Shown one piece after another: positions 1 through 8,187 of a stretch of 64,000 bases of DNA; position 1 is the first letter of the stretch; every line of letters starts with the position of its first letter. Source of the stretch: an uncultured Lachnospiraceae bacterium (GTDB lineage Bacteria; Bacillota; Clostridia; Lachnospirales; Lachnospiraceae); NCBI GenBank assembly GCA_910585605.1, contig CAJUFL010000013.1, positions 1 through 64,000 on the forward strand. The letters are read 5' to 3'. The notes under the pieces are model-generated. The model was not told the origin of the DNA, ran no database searches, and saw only the letters and a program-made list of their open reading frames with translations. The translations under genes and the position numbers were made by a program.

Positions 1-65
1 TAGATTCCTGCGTCCGTCCTCACTCGCCATGGAAGCGTCCCCAGTAAGCTAAACAGGAATTTATC

Positions 66-497
66 CTAAATTACATAATCATCTACTCTTGGACCATCAT
101 TTAATAAATCCTGCACAGTAATCCCCTCAAAATAATCCTCAAGCAGGTTCTGTAAACCTTCCCACATTTTCAATGTTTTACAATGTGCTGCTCTCTCACA
201 GGTATTCGGTGTCTGCTCTAAACATGCTACCGGAGTAAAAGGTCCCTCCGTTATCTTTAAGATACTTCCAATCGTATATTCCTCCGGTGACTTTGCAAGA
301 CGATAACCGCCCCGTTTTCCCCGAAGGGAAATAAGAAATCCATTTTTACTAAGGGATGCCACAATCGCCTCCAGATATTTTTCAGATATTTCCTGCCTTT
401 TCGCAATATCCATCAATGGTATATATTCTCCTGTATTATGCTCCGCCAAATCTATCATTACCCGTATTGCATAACGTCCTCTGGTTGAAATTTTCAT
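66..497 (-). CDS. Rrf2 family transcriptional regulator (CymR/IscR-like)
   Basis: A 143-residue dimeric winged-helix regulator of the Rrf2 family. The N-terminus (MKISTRGRYAIRVMIDLA) and the wing (LRGKRGGYRLAKSPEEYTIG, about 58-77) are typical. Three cysteines at 92, 100 and 106 lie where IscR-type members hold an Fe-S cluster, though the spacing is not the classic one, so cluster binding is only possible. The start is ATG with GGAGG upstream. It sits next to cysK, as CymR-like cysteine-metabolism regulators often do, and candidate operators lie in front of itself, cysK and the SGNH hydrolase gene at 5580-6254. Family assignment is secure; the cysteine role is inference. Confidence 0.93.
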   Translation of the reverse strand: MKISTRGRYAIRVMIDLAEHNTGEYIPLMDIAKRQEISEKYLEAIVASLSKNGFLISLRGKRGGYRLAKSPEEYTIGSILKITEGPFTPVACLEQTPNTCERAAHCKTLKMWEGLQNLLEDYFEGITVQDLLNDGPRVDDYVI

Positions 498-517
498 ATA
501 CGTACACCTCCATATAA

Positions 518-550
518 CCTACTTTACCACAAGGGAATAGTGTATTTCAA
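518..550 (-). promoter_or_regulatory. Promoter and putative self-operator of the Rrf2 gene
   Basis: On the minus strand a -35 TTGAAA (545-550) and -10 TAAAGT (521-526) are 18 bases apart. On the plus strand the stretch CCTACT-TTACC-ACAAGG-GAAT (518-538) resembles the cysK operator CCTACT-TATCC-AGTAGG-AAT. A repressor bound here would cover the -10 and spacer, so autorepression is likely but unproven. Confidence 0.5.
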
Positions 551-602
551 GAACTTGGTCATTTTTATTTATCTTTTGCTGCAATCAGCTCCCTTTATTC
601 AT

Positions 603-640
603 AGTCAACACCTCTGCGGCAGGGCGGCGAAGTGTTGACT
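603..640. repeat. Inverted repeat in the Rrf2-cysK intergenic region
   Basis: Perfect 9-base arms AGTCAACAC (603-611) and GTGTTGACT (632-640) flank a GC-rich 20-base loop. No T-run follows on either strand, so it does not look like an intrinsic terminator. The surrounding 600-700 stretch is more GC-rich than its neighbours and may be a dispersed intergenic element. The rest of 551-703 holds no gene that I can see. Confidence 0.5.
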
Positions 641-703
641 CTCGCACCAGTCCTCAAATGTGGATACAAGCACACATGCTTGACTTGTTGCCTGCGGAAA
701 TCA

Positions 704-743
704 CAAAAAAGCCCCCAAGAGATAACAGCACAGTCTCTTGGGG
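704..743 (-). terminator. Rho-independent terminator of cysK
   Basis: Read on the minus strand, CCCCAAGAGA and TCTCTTGGGG (734-743 and 713-722) form a perfect 10-bp stem with an 11-base loop, followed by a run of T. It lies about 25 bases beyond the cysK stop codon. Confidence 0.9.
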
Positions 744-768
744 ACAACACAAAATATCACTAACCAAA

Positions 769-1704
769 TCAGTTGTTAAATAATGCCGTGGACAAATATC
801 TGTCTCCGGAATCCGGTAGTAATACCACAATGGTCTTACCCTTATTCTCTGGTCTCGCTGCCAGAACAGAAGCTGCCTTTAATGCTGCACCGGAAGAAAT
901 TCCAACAAGAATTCCCTCACTGACGGCAAATGCTCTGCCCTCTGCAAACGCATCATCATTTTCCACTGTAAGTATTTCGTCATAAACCTCTGTATTTAAT
1001 ACATCCGGAACGAACCCTGCACCAATTCCCTGAATCTTATGTGCTCCAGTAGTTCCCTTTGATAATACAGGACTGGTTGCCGGCTCTACTGCAACCACTT
1101 TTATCTCTGGATTTTTTGACTTCAAATACTCACCAACTCCGGTAATGGTTCCTCCTGTACCAACGCCTGCAACAAAGATATCCACTTTGCCGCCTGTCTG
1201 TTCCCAGATTTCCGGACCTGTTGTTGCTTTATGAATCTCCGGATTAGCCGGATTTACAAACTGTCCAAGAATAATGGAACCCGGAATAGATTCCTTTAAT
1301 TCTTCAGCCTTTGCAATGGCACCCTTCATTCCTTTGGCACCCTCTGTCAATACTAATTCTGCACCATATGCCTTTAATAAGTTACGGCGTTCCACACTCA
1401 TGGTATCCGGCAAAGTAAGAATTGCTTTATATCCTTTAGCCGCCGCCACCGCAGCAAGCCCAATTCCTGTATTTCCTGAAGTCGGCTCGATAATTGTCGC
1501 TCCCGGTGCCAGTTCTCCACTCTTCTCTGCCGCCTCAATCATTGCAAGTGCAATACGATCCTTAACCGAACCTGCCGGATTCAGATATTCCAGCTTTGCT
1601 AAAATCACAGCATTTTCGATTCCTGCATTTGCTGTATAACGGTTTAACTTCAATATTGGAGTTCCTCCAATTAATTCTGATGCACTCTCTTTAATCTGGC
1701 TCAT
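769..1704 (-). CDS. cysK: Cysteine synthase A (O-acetylserine sulfhydrylase)
   Basis: Makes L-cysteine from O-acetylserine and sulfide in the cytosol with pyridoxal phosphate. The 311-residue product has the family length. Visible motifs are [13 protein letters not shown] at the N-terminus, the PLP-lysine motif NPAGSVKDR, the substrate loop [11 protein letters not shown], the phosphate-binding GTGGTITG, and [11 protein letters not shown] near the C-terminus. The start at 1704 (MSQIKES) is chosen because GAGGAGG lies just upstream; the ATG at 1731 has no ribosome site. It is transcribed alone from a near-consensus promoter with an Rrf2-type operator, and has its own terminator, so repression by cysteine availability is likely. 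Confidence 0.97.
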   Translation of the reverse strand: MSQIKESASELIGGTPILKLNRYTANAGIENAVILAKLEYLNPAGSVKDRIALAMIEAAEKSGELAPGATIIEPTSGNTGIGLAAVAAAKGYKAILTLPDTMSVERRNLLKAYGAELVLTEGAKGMKGAIAKAEELKESIPGSIILGQFVNPANPEIHKATTGPEIWEQTGGKVDIFVAGVGTGGTITGVGEYLKSKNPEIKVVAVEPATSPVLSKGTTGAHKIQGIGAGFVPDVLNTEVYDEILTVENDDAFAEGRAFAVSEGILVGISSGAALKAASVLAARPENKGKTIVVLLPDSGDRYLSTALFNN

Positions 1705-1739
1705 TGCTTTTTCCTCCTCATTTTCAAACACTTCTTTTT

Positions 1740-1800
1740 CCTACTTATCCAGTAGGAATTATATGTGTTTTATTATAAAAGCTGCTAACTTCTTTGTCAA
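1740..1800 (-). promoter_or_regulatory. cysK promoter with Rrf2/CymR-like operator
   Basis: On the minus strand TTGACA (1795-1800) and TATAAT (1772-1777) are separated by exactly 17 bases. Just downstream lies the perfect inverted repeat CCTACT-N5-AGTAGG (1740-1756), continuing as AAT. The 12-base core TCCAGTAGGAAT (1748-1759) recurs exactly at 6283-6294. Promoter call is firm; regulator identity is inferred from the neighbouring Rrf2 gene. Confidence 0.8.
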
Positions 1801-2078
1801 GTACTTTTTTTAATTCGCTTCAACATAGAATAACTGGTCAGACTTTAGCTACAACCACCTGAAAGTATTAGTTTTACAGTGATAAGGAAATATTCACAAC
1901 AACTTATCATCAACGCTGACAAACAGGGGGCAAACAAGAGCAGAGAACATATCACTTTCATTAGTGGTCGGTTCTCTGCTTTTTCGATTACTTCAAAAGA
2001 TATCAGCTTCTTGTTCCTCATGTTCCAATCTCTCTCGTTCTTTTCGTAACTATTTCAGTGCAACATTTATCCTGCGTA
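1801..2078. other. Non-coding stretch with a plus-strand terminator hairpin
   Basis: With the cysK leader this makes 374 bases without a gene. The only clear structure is at 1939-1986: arms AGCAGAGAAC and GTTCTCTGCT (10 bp, 22-base loop) followed by TTTT on the plus strand. No plus-strand gene ends here, so the terminator may be left over from a lost gene or mark the edge of the adjacent mobile-element remnant. Confidence 0.6.
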
Positions 2079-2273
2079 TTATCGGCTCTGCGTCTGTGCA
2101 TCCAGCTCTTTGATAATATCTATATTTAGTTTTTCCACATTTACAAGCATTTCTTTTCTGCATTTTGGGCAGTATAACAGCAATCTTTCAATGACCGTAT
2201 CCCGACACAATTTTATTCGTGTTTTGTGGTTGCAGACAGGGCAAAATAGCCACTGTGCTTGTGTATTTTGCAT
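2079..2273 (-). CDS. Cysteine-rich KTR family protein
   Basis: A 64-residue protein with two CxxC knuckles (FCPVCNHKTRIKL at 10-22 and YCPKCRKE at 34-41) that form a small zinc ribbon. The KTR after the first knuckle is the hallmark of the Cys-rich KTR family, known from conjugative and mobilizable elements of Firmicutes; its function is not established. It lies 41 bases after the broken MATE gene and probably shares its transcript from the MarR promoter. Its presence is one reason for calling 2.0-4.5 kb a mobile-element remnant. Confidence 0.85.
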   Translation of the reverse strand: MQNTQAQWLFCPVCNHKTRIKLCRDTVIERLLLYCPKCRKEMLVNVEKLNIDIIKELDAQTQSR

Positions 2274-2314
2274 GGTATTGTTTTCCTTGTTTCAGTCAAT
2301 CCTCTATATGATAA

Positions 2315-3623
2315 TCATGGCATTTCCTTTTTATCCACATGATTCTTTAGGATAACTGCTAAAAATGCTGATAAAATCCTCGCTAAAACCGTACTCCACC
2401 AAATCATTATCTGCCCACCAAGCAAAGGCGGCAGGATGAGCATAAGCACTAACATAAACAGCGGTTCAATAAAAGTCAGGACATAAGAAAACATACTTTT
2501 TTCTGTGGCGTAAAAACTTGCGGTTGTGATACGGAGAATTGCAACAAAGGGTACGGAAAGCAGGAAAACAGGCATTATTTTTGCGATTTCTGTATTCACT
2601 TCTTTTGACACTCCAAATAATATGCCGAGGCTCTCCCTTGTCAAATACATGATGATGCAACCGATTACTGACAGAAAAAATGCAAATCCATACGCTAAAT
2701 TTCTTGTGCTTTTCAGCATATCAAAATTTTTCTCACCGTAATGCTGGCTGAGTAACGGCTGGCTTCCGTCACCTACCCCTTGCAGTATCAGATATACAAT
2801 GCAGATAACATAAGCGATACAGGCATAGGTAGCAACTGCCGGTTCCCCACCATAAGACATGGAAAAACGGTTTATGATTATCAGAGAAATATTAGGGGAC
2901 ATGGTAAGTCCAAAGGGTGCAATCCCGATTTTAAGAATGGACGCAGACACCTTTCCAAATTTTGAAAAAGGAATGTTCAGCGTAAACTGTTTTTTGCGTA
3001 ATAAATAGGCAAGTGCAATCAGCATAGTAACACCTGCCCGATTACCGTAGCCCATGCCGCACCTGAAACACCTTGTTCCAATATCCATACAAACAGGTAA
3101 TCCAGAATGATATTGGTAACAAAGCCTGCAATCATAGAAACCATTGCATAAAATGAACCACCATGATTACGGATAAAGGGTACTAATCCCGTACCAACCA
3201 CTTGCATGGAAGCACCCAAAGCGATAACAGCAATATATTCTTTTCCCAATGCAAGCAGTCCACCGCTTGCACCTAATAATCTTAAAAGCCTGCTATTCAA
3301 AACGAAAACCAAGATTGTCAAAAGTACGCTTGAAATAATCAGCACCCACAAAGCGCCGGCTATAAATTCCCTTGCCTGTTCTTCCTTTTTCTCTGCCTTA
3401 TAAATGGAATAGTAAATTGCGCCGCCCATTCCAATCCCTGTTCCGAGCGCTTGAATTACTACAACGATTGGGTAAGCGATATTAACGGCTGAAAGCCCTA
3501 AATCGCCTATGCTGTTCCCTATAAAGAAACCGTCTACAATCTGTAAACTCCCGATAAGGCAAAAGACAGTACTGACGGGATAACGTATTGAAAGAACATC
3601 CTTATATCACGAGTTTGTTTCAT
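2315..3623 (-). pseudogene. MATE family efflux pump, disrupted by two frameshifts
   Basis: Joined across frames this encodes a MATE (multidrug and toxin extrusion) Na+/H+-drug antiporter of about 436 residues and 12 membrane segments. The ATG at 3623 overlaps the 3' end of the marR gene. Reading runs to SGVYR and then hits TAG; adding one base near 3543 restores QIVDGFFIGNSIGDLGLSAV. The second frame stops after WATVIGQ; one extra base near 3034 restores VTMLIALAYLL and leads into the last 250 residues. Both lesions are single-base deletions, so they could be true decay or sequencing errors. If real, the operon makes regulator and KTR protein but no pump. Confidence 0.85.
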
Positions 3624-4077
3624 TTCCTTTCTTACCTCCTGCTGAGTTTTTGAAAAGTTTTGTAAATAAAGCCATATTCTCATTTAGCTGCTGCATACGC
3701 TCAACGCCTATTTCCTCTATTGCAGACAGTTCCACTTTCCGCAACCTGGCAACAATGGTATCTGCATATTCTTTTCCTGCTTTTGTAAAACGGATAACTT
3801 TATTTCTTTTATCCTCTGGCAGAGGGTACAGTTCTACAAGCCCTTTGTGCTCGAAATCTTTAAAGACCATGTTGATTGTCTGCTTCGGTATGAGCCATCG
3901 CTGGCTGATTTTTTTCTGTGTGCAATTGTCCCCGCCATCGTGAATTGCACACAATACTAACAGACTGTTGACTGATAGCCCCTGTGCTTTCGCCCACTCT
4001 ACGTACACATTGTTATACTCTAACCATACGTCATAGTATTTGTTTAGCTGTTCCATTAAAACGATGTTGCTTATCAT
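3607..4077 (-). CDS. MarR family transcriptional regulator
   Basis: A 156-residue winged-helix repressor. The helix-turn-helix (CTQKKISQRWLIPKQTINMV) and the basic wing (ELYPLPEDKRNKVIRFT) sit at the usual MarR positions between dimerisation helices. Start ATG at 4077 is preceded by GGGGAGG at the right distance; the TTG 15 bases upstream includes that ribosome site and is rejected. Its 3' end overlaps the start of the MATE gene, so it is most likely the local, drug-responsive repressor of that pump. An inverted repeat around its promoter supports autoregulation. Confidence 0.92.
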   Translation of the reverse strand: MISNIVLMEQLNKYYDVWLEYNNVYVEWAKAQGLSVNSLLVLCAIHDGGDNCTQKKISQRWLIPKQTINMVFKDFEHKGLVELYPLPEDKRNKVIRFTKAGKEYADTIVARLRKVELSAIEEIGVERMQQLNENMALFTKLFKNSAGGKKGNETNS

Positions 4078-4096
4078 ATCTGACCTCCCCAAATAT

Positions 4097-4151
4097 ATTA
4101 GTACAGTTCCGTACCAATTGCAGTATAATCCGTAACCGTACTAATTGTCAA
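4097..4151 (-). promoter_or_regulatory. marR promoter flanked by a palindromic operator
   Basis: On the minus strand -35 TTGACA (4146-4151) and -10 TATACT (4122-4127) are 18 bases apart. Arms ATTAGTAC (4097-4104) and GTACTAAT (4138-4145) form a perfect inverted repeat: the upstream arm abuts the -35 and the downstream arm lies between the -10 and the ribosome site. This geometry fits repression by the adjacent MarR protein. Confidence 0.75.
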
Positions 4152-4553
4152 GATGGGAATTTCACTCAAAGTTGGCATTTCCAATACTTCCCCGTAGTAA
4201 GGCATAAGGAAAACTTTTTGAGAAATTTCTCTCAAAAGTTCGTCAAAACTGCCCCATGCGGTGTTGTAGGTAATGAGAGAACTTTCAAGAGGGTTTGGGA
4301 CACTTCCCAACAAGCAAAATCTGTCCGGCAAGCCATAGCACAGGCGGGCAGATTTACGGAAAAGGGTACAGAAAGTGGATATTGTTTTCAACTTTGTTTG
4401 GGAAATCAATTTCCTTTCTGACACGCAGCCGAAACGGCAAGGTACATAGGAACCCGAAAAGACGATACAGCCCTTGTAATCGGGGCTATACCGCCTAATT
4501 TGAAATTACTTTCTTGTAACCGGAAAACCTTCCCTTTTCCAAACTATTATACC
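4152..4553. other. Gene-free stretch, probable mobile-element remnant
   Basis: No convincing gene is present. A 108-codon minus-strand frame (4098-4424) runs through the MarR promoter and operator and is rejected. The short inverted repeat TTGGGA-CACT-TCCCAA at 4295-4310 resembles the small dyads near nick sites of mobilizable elements, but no relaxase gene is nearby. Small hairpins such as GAGAAATTTCTC (about 4219-4230) also occur. Confidence 0.35.
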
Positions 4554-5465
4554 TTATTTCAATGCCTTATCCTTATATTTTGCAAGTTCCTCCAGATATT
4601 TTTTCCCCAACGGGCTGATTGCAATTCCTTTTCTCGCTACATATCCGATAGTCATTACCTCATCCGCTTCCAGCTTAACCGCACAGTACTCCGAACCATT
4701 TAATTCCTCGCATATAATACCAGAACAAAGAGTATATCCATTAAGTCCTACCATTAAGTTCAATATGGTGGCACGGTCATTTGCTTTAATCAGTCGTTTA
4801 TACTCGTAAGTACTTAGCACCTCTTCCGCAAAATAGAAGGAATTGTTGGTTCCCTGATCAAAGGACAGACATGGATATTCCTCTAACTCTTTCAAAGTAA
4901 TCGTCTTCCTGGATGCGAGAGGATGCTTTTTCCAGAGATAAACATAAATGTGACACTGCAATATTTCATGAAACTCCAGATTACTGTCATGAAATAGCTT
5001 TTCCAGTACCTTCCGGTTGAAATCATTGATATACAGTATTCCAATCTCACTTTTAAAATTTTTTACATCCTCGATCACATCATAAGTCTTCGTCTCTCTC
5101 ACTGCAAATTCATATTCATCCATGCCAAACTGCTTTACCATTTCTACAAAAGCATTCACCGCAAAGGTATAATGCTGCATGGAAACACTAAATTTCTTTT
5201 TAACCTTCTGCTTTTCAATATATTTGGATTCCATCAATTCGTACTGTTCTACTACCTGTCTGGCATAACCAATAAATTCTTCTCCCTCAGGAGTTAAAGA
5301 GACGCCGCGGTTTGTCCGCCGCAATAACTCAATCCCGATTTCCTCTTCTAATTCTTTGATGGATGCCGAAAGACTCGGCTGAGAGATAAACAGGATCCTT
5401 GCGGCTTCGCTCATGGAATCTGCACCTGCTACTGTGATTGCATATCTTAACTGTGTCAATGTCAT
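4554..5465 (-). CDS. LysR family transcriptional regulator
   Basis: A 303-residue LysR-type regulator. Residues 1-60 form the winged helix-turn-helix (MTLTQLRYAITVAGADSMSE then AARILFISQPSLSASIKELE), followed by a linker helix and a periplasmic-binding-protein-like effector domain (about 90-300). The start ATG at 5465 has GGAGA upstream. It lies downstream of the SGNH hydrolase gene on the same strand, with 114 bases between them. No divergent partner is present, so the target and ligand cannot be read from context. Confidence 0.93.
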   Translation of the reverse strand: MTLTQLRYAITVAGADSMSEAARILFISQPSLSASIKELEEEIGIELLRRTNRGVSLTPEGEEFIGYARQVVEQYELMESKYIEKQKVKKKFSVSMQHYTFAVNAFVEMVKQFGMDEYEFAVRETKTYDVIEDVKNFKSEIGILYINDFNRKVLEKLFHDSNLEFHEILQCHIYVYLWKKHPLASRKTITLKELEEYPCLSFDQGTNNSFYFAEEVLSTYEYKRLIKANDRATILNLMVGLNGYTLCSGIICEELNGSEYCAVKLEADEVMTIGYVARKGIAISPLGKKYLEELAKYKDKALK

Positions 5466-5579
5466 TGTTCTATCTCCAATTCTGTAATATTTCCATATGA
5501 GATTGTAACAAAATTCTTTTTTCCCGTAAACAATTCAGAGCCCTGTCATGTAAAATACCTTTTGGCAGATAAATCAGGC

Positions 5580-6254
5580 TCATGACACCTGTTCCCCATA
5601 GAAAAACAATGTATCACTATCCCTTGGCAGTTCTTCCTCTACCATACTTTCAATTTTTCGTGATATGGCTTCTGCAAAAAATCCATGATTTTCTGCATCC
5701 ATATGTTCCTGATCTACACTGCTGGGATTTGCATAGTCCGATGCCGCCATAAATTCCAATCCTCTTTTCCGTGCAACCTCCCGATAAACTTCCGGCAGTT
5801 TTCTTGATACTTCAACGGAATGCTGATTAAACTCTACATCATATTTCCAAACTTCTCTTCCTAAAGCAATTGGGGATACCAGAACAATCTGAATATCCGA
5901 ATCAAAACTCTGAATCTGTTCAACCAGTTCCTCAACTCCTTCGCCAATCCTTTCCGGTCTGGCACCATAAACCATTTTGCAGTCATTGGTTCCCAGCATC
6001 AGTATAACAATATCAATAGGACTATGTGTCTCTAATAAAACAGGAAGCAGCTCTGTCCCTTTTCTTCCTCTTCGATATGCATCGTTAAAAATAGTAGTTC
6101 TCCCACATAATCCCTCTTCTATCACACGGTACCCCTTTTTTCTCACATGTTCATCCAATATACTGCTCCACCGTATTCCCCATTCGAATCTTCCCTGTTC
6201 TCCCGGAATAAGACCATAAGTATTTGAATCGCCAAAACATAAAATTCCTTTCAT
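5580..6254 (-). CDS. SGNH/GDSL-type esterase
   Basis: A 224-residue single-domain hydrolase. Block I CFGDSNTYG (about 5-13) carries the catalytic serine, the glycine block follows, block III is MLGTNDCK with the asparagine, and the C-terminal DQEHMDAENHGFF has the Asp and His of block V. There is no signal peptide, so it is cytosolic. Such enzymes deacylate small esters or acetylated sugars; the substrate is unknown. The start at 6254 follows AGGAGG; longer starts lack a site. Its promoter carries the same 12-base core as the cysK operator, suggesting control by the Rrf2 regulator and perhaps a role in O-acetylserine or other sulfur-linked ester turnover; this is inference. Confidence 0.88.
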   Translation of the reverse strand: MKGILCFGDSNTYGLIPGEQGRFEWGIRWSSILDEHVRKKGYRVIEEGLCGRTTIFNDAYRRGRKGTELLPVLLETHSPIDIVILMLGTNDCKMVYGARPERIGEGVEELVEQIQSFDSDIQIVLVSPIALGREVWKYDVEFNQHSVEVSRKLPEVYREVARKRGLEFMAASDYANPSSVDQEHMDAENHGFFAEAISRKIESMVEEELPRDSDTLFFYGEQVS

Positions 6255-6282
6255 AAAAAACCTTCCTCCTATTACATATCTT

Positions 6283-6323
6283 TCCAGTAGGAATAGTATA
6301 TATTTTATCTGTAAAAATGTCAA
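6283..6323 (-). promoter_or_regulatory. SGNH esterase promoter with cysK-like operator
   Basis: Minus-strand -35 TTGACA (6318-6323) and -10 TATACT (6295-6300) have a 17-base spacer. The -10 runs directly into ATTCCTACTGGA (6283-6294), identical over 12 bases to the cysK operator core. The second inverted arm is not as clean as at cysK. Confidence 0.75.
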
Positions 6324-6352
6324 GGGAGTATCCAATCTCGTCAGATACTCCC
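6324..6352 (-). terminator. Terminator of the HAD phosphatase gene
   Basis: Minus-strand arms GGGAGTATC and GATACTCCC (9 bp, 11-base loop) are followed by TTGACATTTTT. The hairpin separates the HAD gene from the SGNH promoter, whose -35 begins immediately after the stem. Confidence 0.75.
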
Positions 6353-6421
6353 CGGATATAAAGCTTTTCTACTGTTTTCATCATATTTTCAAGAACAGTA
6401 CAGCGGCTATCCATAGCTATT

Positions 6422-7255
6422 TTATATCAGCCCAAGCTTTTCAAATGCCTGATAAAGACCGCCACAATCCACATCACCTGTAATATAGTCTGCCATTTCC
6501 TTAATCTCGGCACCCCCATTTCCCATGGCAACACCATAGGAACAGTATTCCAGCATAGGAATATCCACCTTGGCATCTCCAAAAGCAATGGTATCTCCTC
6601 TGTCCGCACCAAGATAGTTTAACAGTTCATCAATGGCGTGAGCCTTTGTAATACCCGGTACACCAAGGTCACCAAATAGCGCCGTCTCATCTTTTCCTCC
6701 CCAGGTTCCGTTCTGCATATAAGGAAACTTTTCTTTTGTATCCAAAAAATCCTGATAACTTTCTAAAATATAGCTGATTTTATTCACATCATCACGGTAG
6801 AGAGGCTCTCCAAACCGGATTCCCACAAAAGAATTGCGGACAGTTGCCCGTTCCGCTTCCGGCTTTCCCTTTCTCTTCTGGTATTCCTGAATCACCGGTT
6901 CTCCCCTTGTCTCAAATCTCTCACTGGCAAACAAACCGTTATTGCTCTCCAGATAAAATTCCAGTCCTCTTTCATGAAGCCAGTCCACAATGGCAGTACA
7001 TTGTTCCAATGTTATCAACTGATGCATCACCACATGACCATTGTCCTCCACGTAGCTTCCATTGCCGCCTATCATACCGTCTAAGCCGATATCCCACAGT
7101 TCTTTCTGCATTTCTGCCCTACTCCTGCCTGTACAGACATACACCTTATGCCCATTTTTTCTTGCCTGGCGGATTGCCTGGACTGCGGAATCAGGAATAC
7201 GATTCTCATAATCCACCAGAGTACCGTCTACATCCAAAAAAATAATTTTTCCCAT
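6422..7255 (-). CDS. HAD family phosphatase, Cof-type (class IIB)
   Basis: A 277-residue cytosolic phosphatase of the haloacid dehalogenase superfamily. Motif I is FLDVDGTLVD (5-14) with both catalytic aspartates, motif II is CTGRS, the class IIB cap fills about 85-190, the motif III lysine is in ITKAHAI, and motif IV is AFGDAKVDIPML. Cof-type enzymes hydrolyse sugar phosphates or related small phosphates with broad specificity, so no substrate is assigned. Start ATG at 7255 follows AGGAGG. It is monocistronic, ending at the hairpin at 6324-6352. Confidence 0.93.
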   Translation of the reverse strand: MGKIIFLDVDGTLVDYENRIPDSAVQAIRQARKNGHKVYVCTGRSRAEMQKELWDIGLDGMIGGNGSYVEDNGHVVMHQLITLEQCTAIVDWLHERGLEFYLESNNGLFASERFETRGEPVIQEYQKRKGKPEAERATVRNSFVGIRFGEPLYRDDVNKISYILESYQDFLDTKEKFPYMQNGTWGGKDETALFGDLGVPGITKAHAIDELLNYLGADRGDTIAFGDAKVDIPMLEYCSYGVAMGNGGAEIKEMADYITGDVDCGGLYQAFEKLGLI

Positions 7256-7336
7256 AACTTATAATCCTCCTGTCTATTCGTTTTACCACGCCCTGCTTCT
7301 ATCCTCTCACGCATTGCCCCCCATCTCCTCTTTCCC

Positions 7337-7720
7337 TTATACCGTAATCTCTATCAGATTATCTTCAAACCCAAGAATACAGCTCTCGTAATATCCGTCT
7401 CCTGTCACCCGGGGACCGCTGACCACTTCATAGCCATCTCGTTGAAATTCTTTTGTCAATGCATTCACAGCCTCTTTACTGCCCACACTAAATGCCAGAT
7501 GAATAAAGCCTGTTCTTACCTGTGATTTCTCTGTATCCTCCATCTTGGGTCTACTCATAATCTCTAACCGTGCCCCACTGTCAAAAGTCAGAAAATAAGA
7601 ACGGAAATCTGTTGTCCTGTTATGATACCCTTCATTGGGTACTGCGTGGAAATACCGGACAAAAAATTCTTTTGCCCTCTCTAAATCATTTACATAAATT
7701 GCCGTATGCTCAATCCTCAT
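7337..7720 (-). CDS. VOC family protein (glyoxalase/bleomycin-resistance fold)
   Basis: A 127-residue vicinal-oxygen-chelate protein with two beta-alpha-beta-beta-beta modules. The N-terminal MRIEHTAIYVNDLERAKEFF gives the first metal histidine (H5), GFIHLAFSV the second-module start, and the ending EDNLIEITV the last metal Glu. Start at 7720 is set by AGGAGGTGGGAC. Members include glyoxalase I, fosfomycin-type thiol transferases and dioxygenases; the sequence alone does not decide. It is transcribed away from the AraC remnant, as if once controlled by it. Confidence 0.88.
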   Translation of the reverse strand: MRIEHTAIYVNDLERAKEFFVRYFHAVPNEGYHNRTTDFRSYFLTFDSGARLEIMSRPKMEDTEKSQVRTGFIHLAFSVGSKEAVNALTKEFQRDGYEVVSGPRVTGDGYYESCILGFEDNLIEITV

Positions 7721-7954
7721 GTCCCACCTCCTTAATACGCAAAACTTGTTACAAAATGAAATCATGTATATTATATATACGTTTGTTACTCTCTCTGTTA
7801 TAATAATATCACCTGATACATCATGAAAATATCACTATTTCACATAATAATTGTAAAAATCATATCTACTGCTTACTATATATGCACGACGAATGGAAAC
7901 AAACTGAGTTTCACAAATACCAGTCTAATTCCGCAGTATCGAAAGGAGTCTATT

Positions 7955-8187
7955 ATGAAAATGATTGATATGATGCCGGATGGTTCTGAAATCATACACT
8001 ATGATAAACCCGGAATCCCTCTTTACATCCAGACCGGTGAATTGTCTTCTTATCCAAATAAACGTGCCCTCTGCCACTGGCATGAGGATATTGAAATCAT
8101 ACGCATCCTGCAAGGAAGTATGAATTATTTCTTCAAAAATACGGATGTACCCCCAGCGAATACCGCAAATTAAATCTGCCGGAATAA
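7955..8187 (+). pseudogene. AraC family regulator with most of the gene deleted
   Basis: The first 60 or so codons encode the N-terminal cupin of an AraC regulator (ALCHWHEDIEIIRILQGSMNYFF), with a good AAAGGAG site. The reading frame then ends at 8173. Shifting frame near 8133 reveals KYGCTPSEYRKLNLPE followed by TAA at 8185-8187, which is the standard C-terminal end of an AraC helix-turn-helix domain. The cupin core, linker and most of the DNA-binding domain, perhaps 200 residues, are missing, so this is a gene with a large internal deletion rather than a small protein. It sits beside the first beta-glucoside operon, a usual neighbour for such regulators. Confidence 0.82.

Noticed and set aside
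1..65. Possible Rrf2 terminator using ATTCCTG/CAGGAAT arms
   Set aside because: Seven-base arms about 43 bases apart without a T-run are too weak to call.
773..985. Plus-strand ORF inside cysK
   Set aside because: Antisense shadow of the cysK 3' end; no ribosome site or independent support. The same holds for 1274-1639.
4098..4424. 108-codon minus-strand ORF ending LTISTVTDYTAIGTELY
   Set aside because: It reads through the MarR promoter and operator palindrome, has no ribosome site, and its composition is not protein-like. It is treated as non-coding.
6151..6414. 87-codon minus-strand ORF spanning the SGNH promoter
   Set aside because: It covers the HAD terminator and the -35/-10/operator and then overlaps the SGNH gene out of frame.
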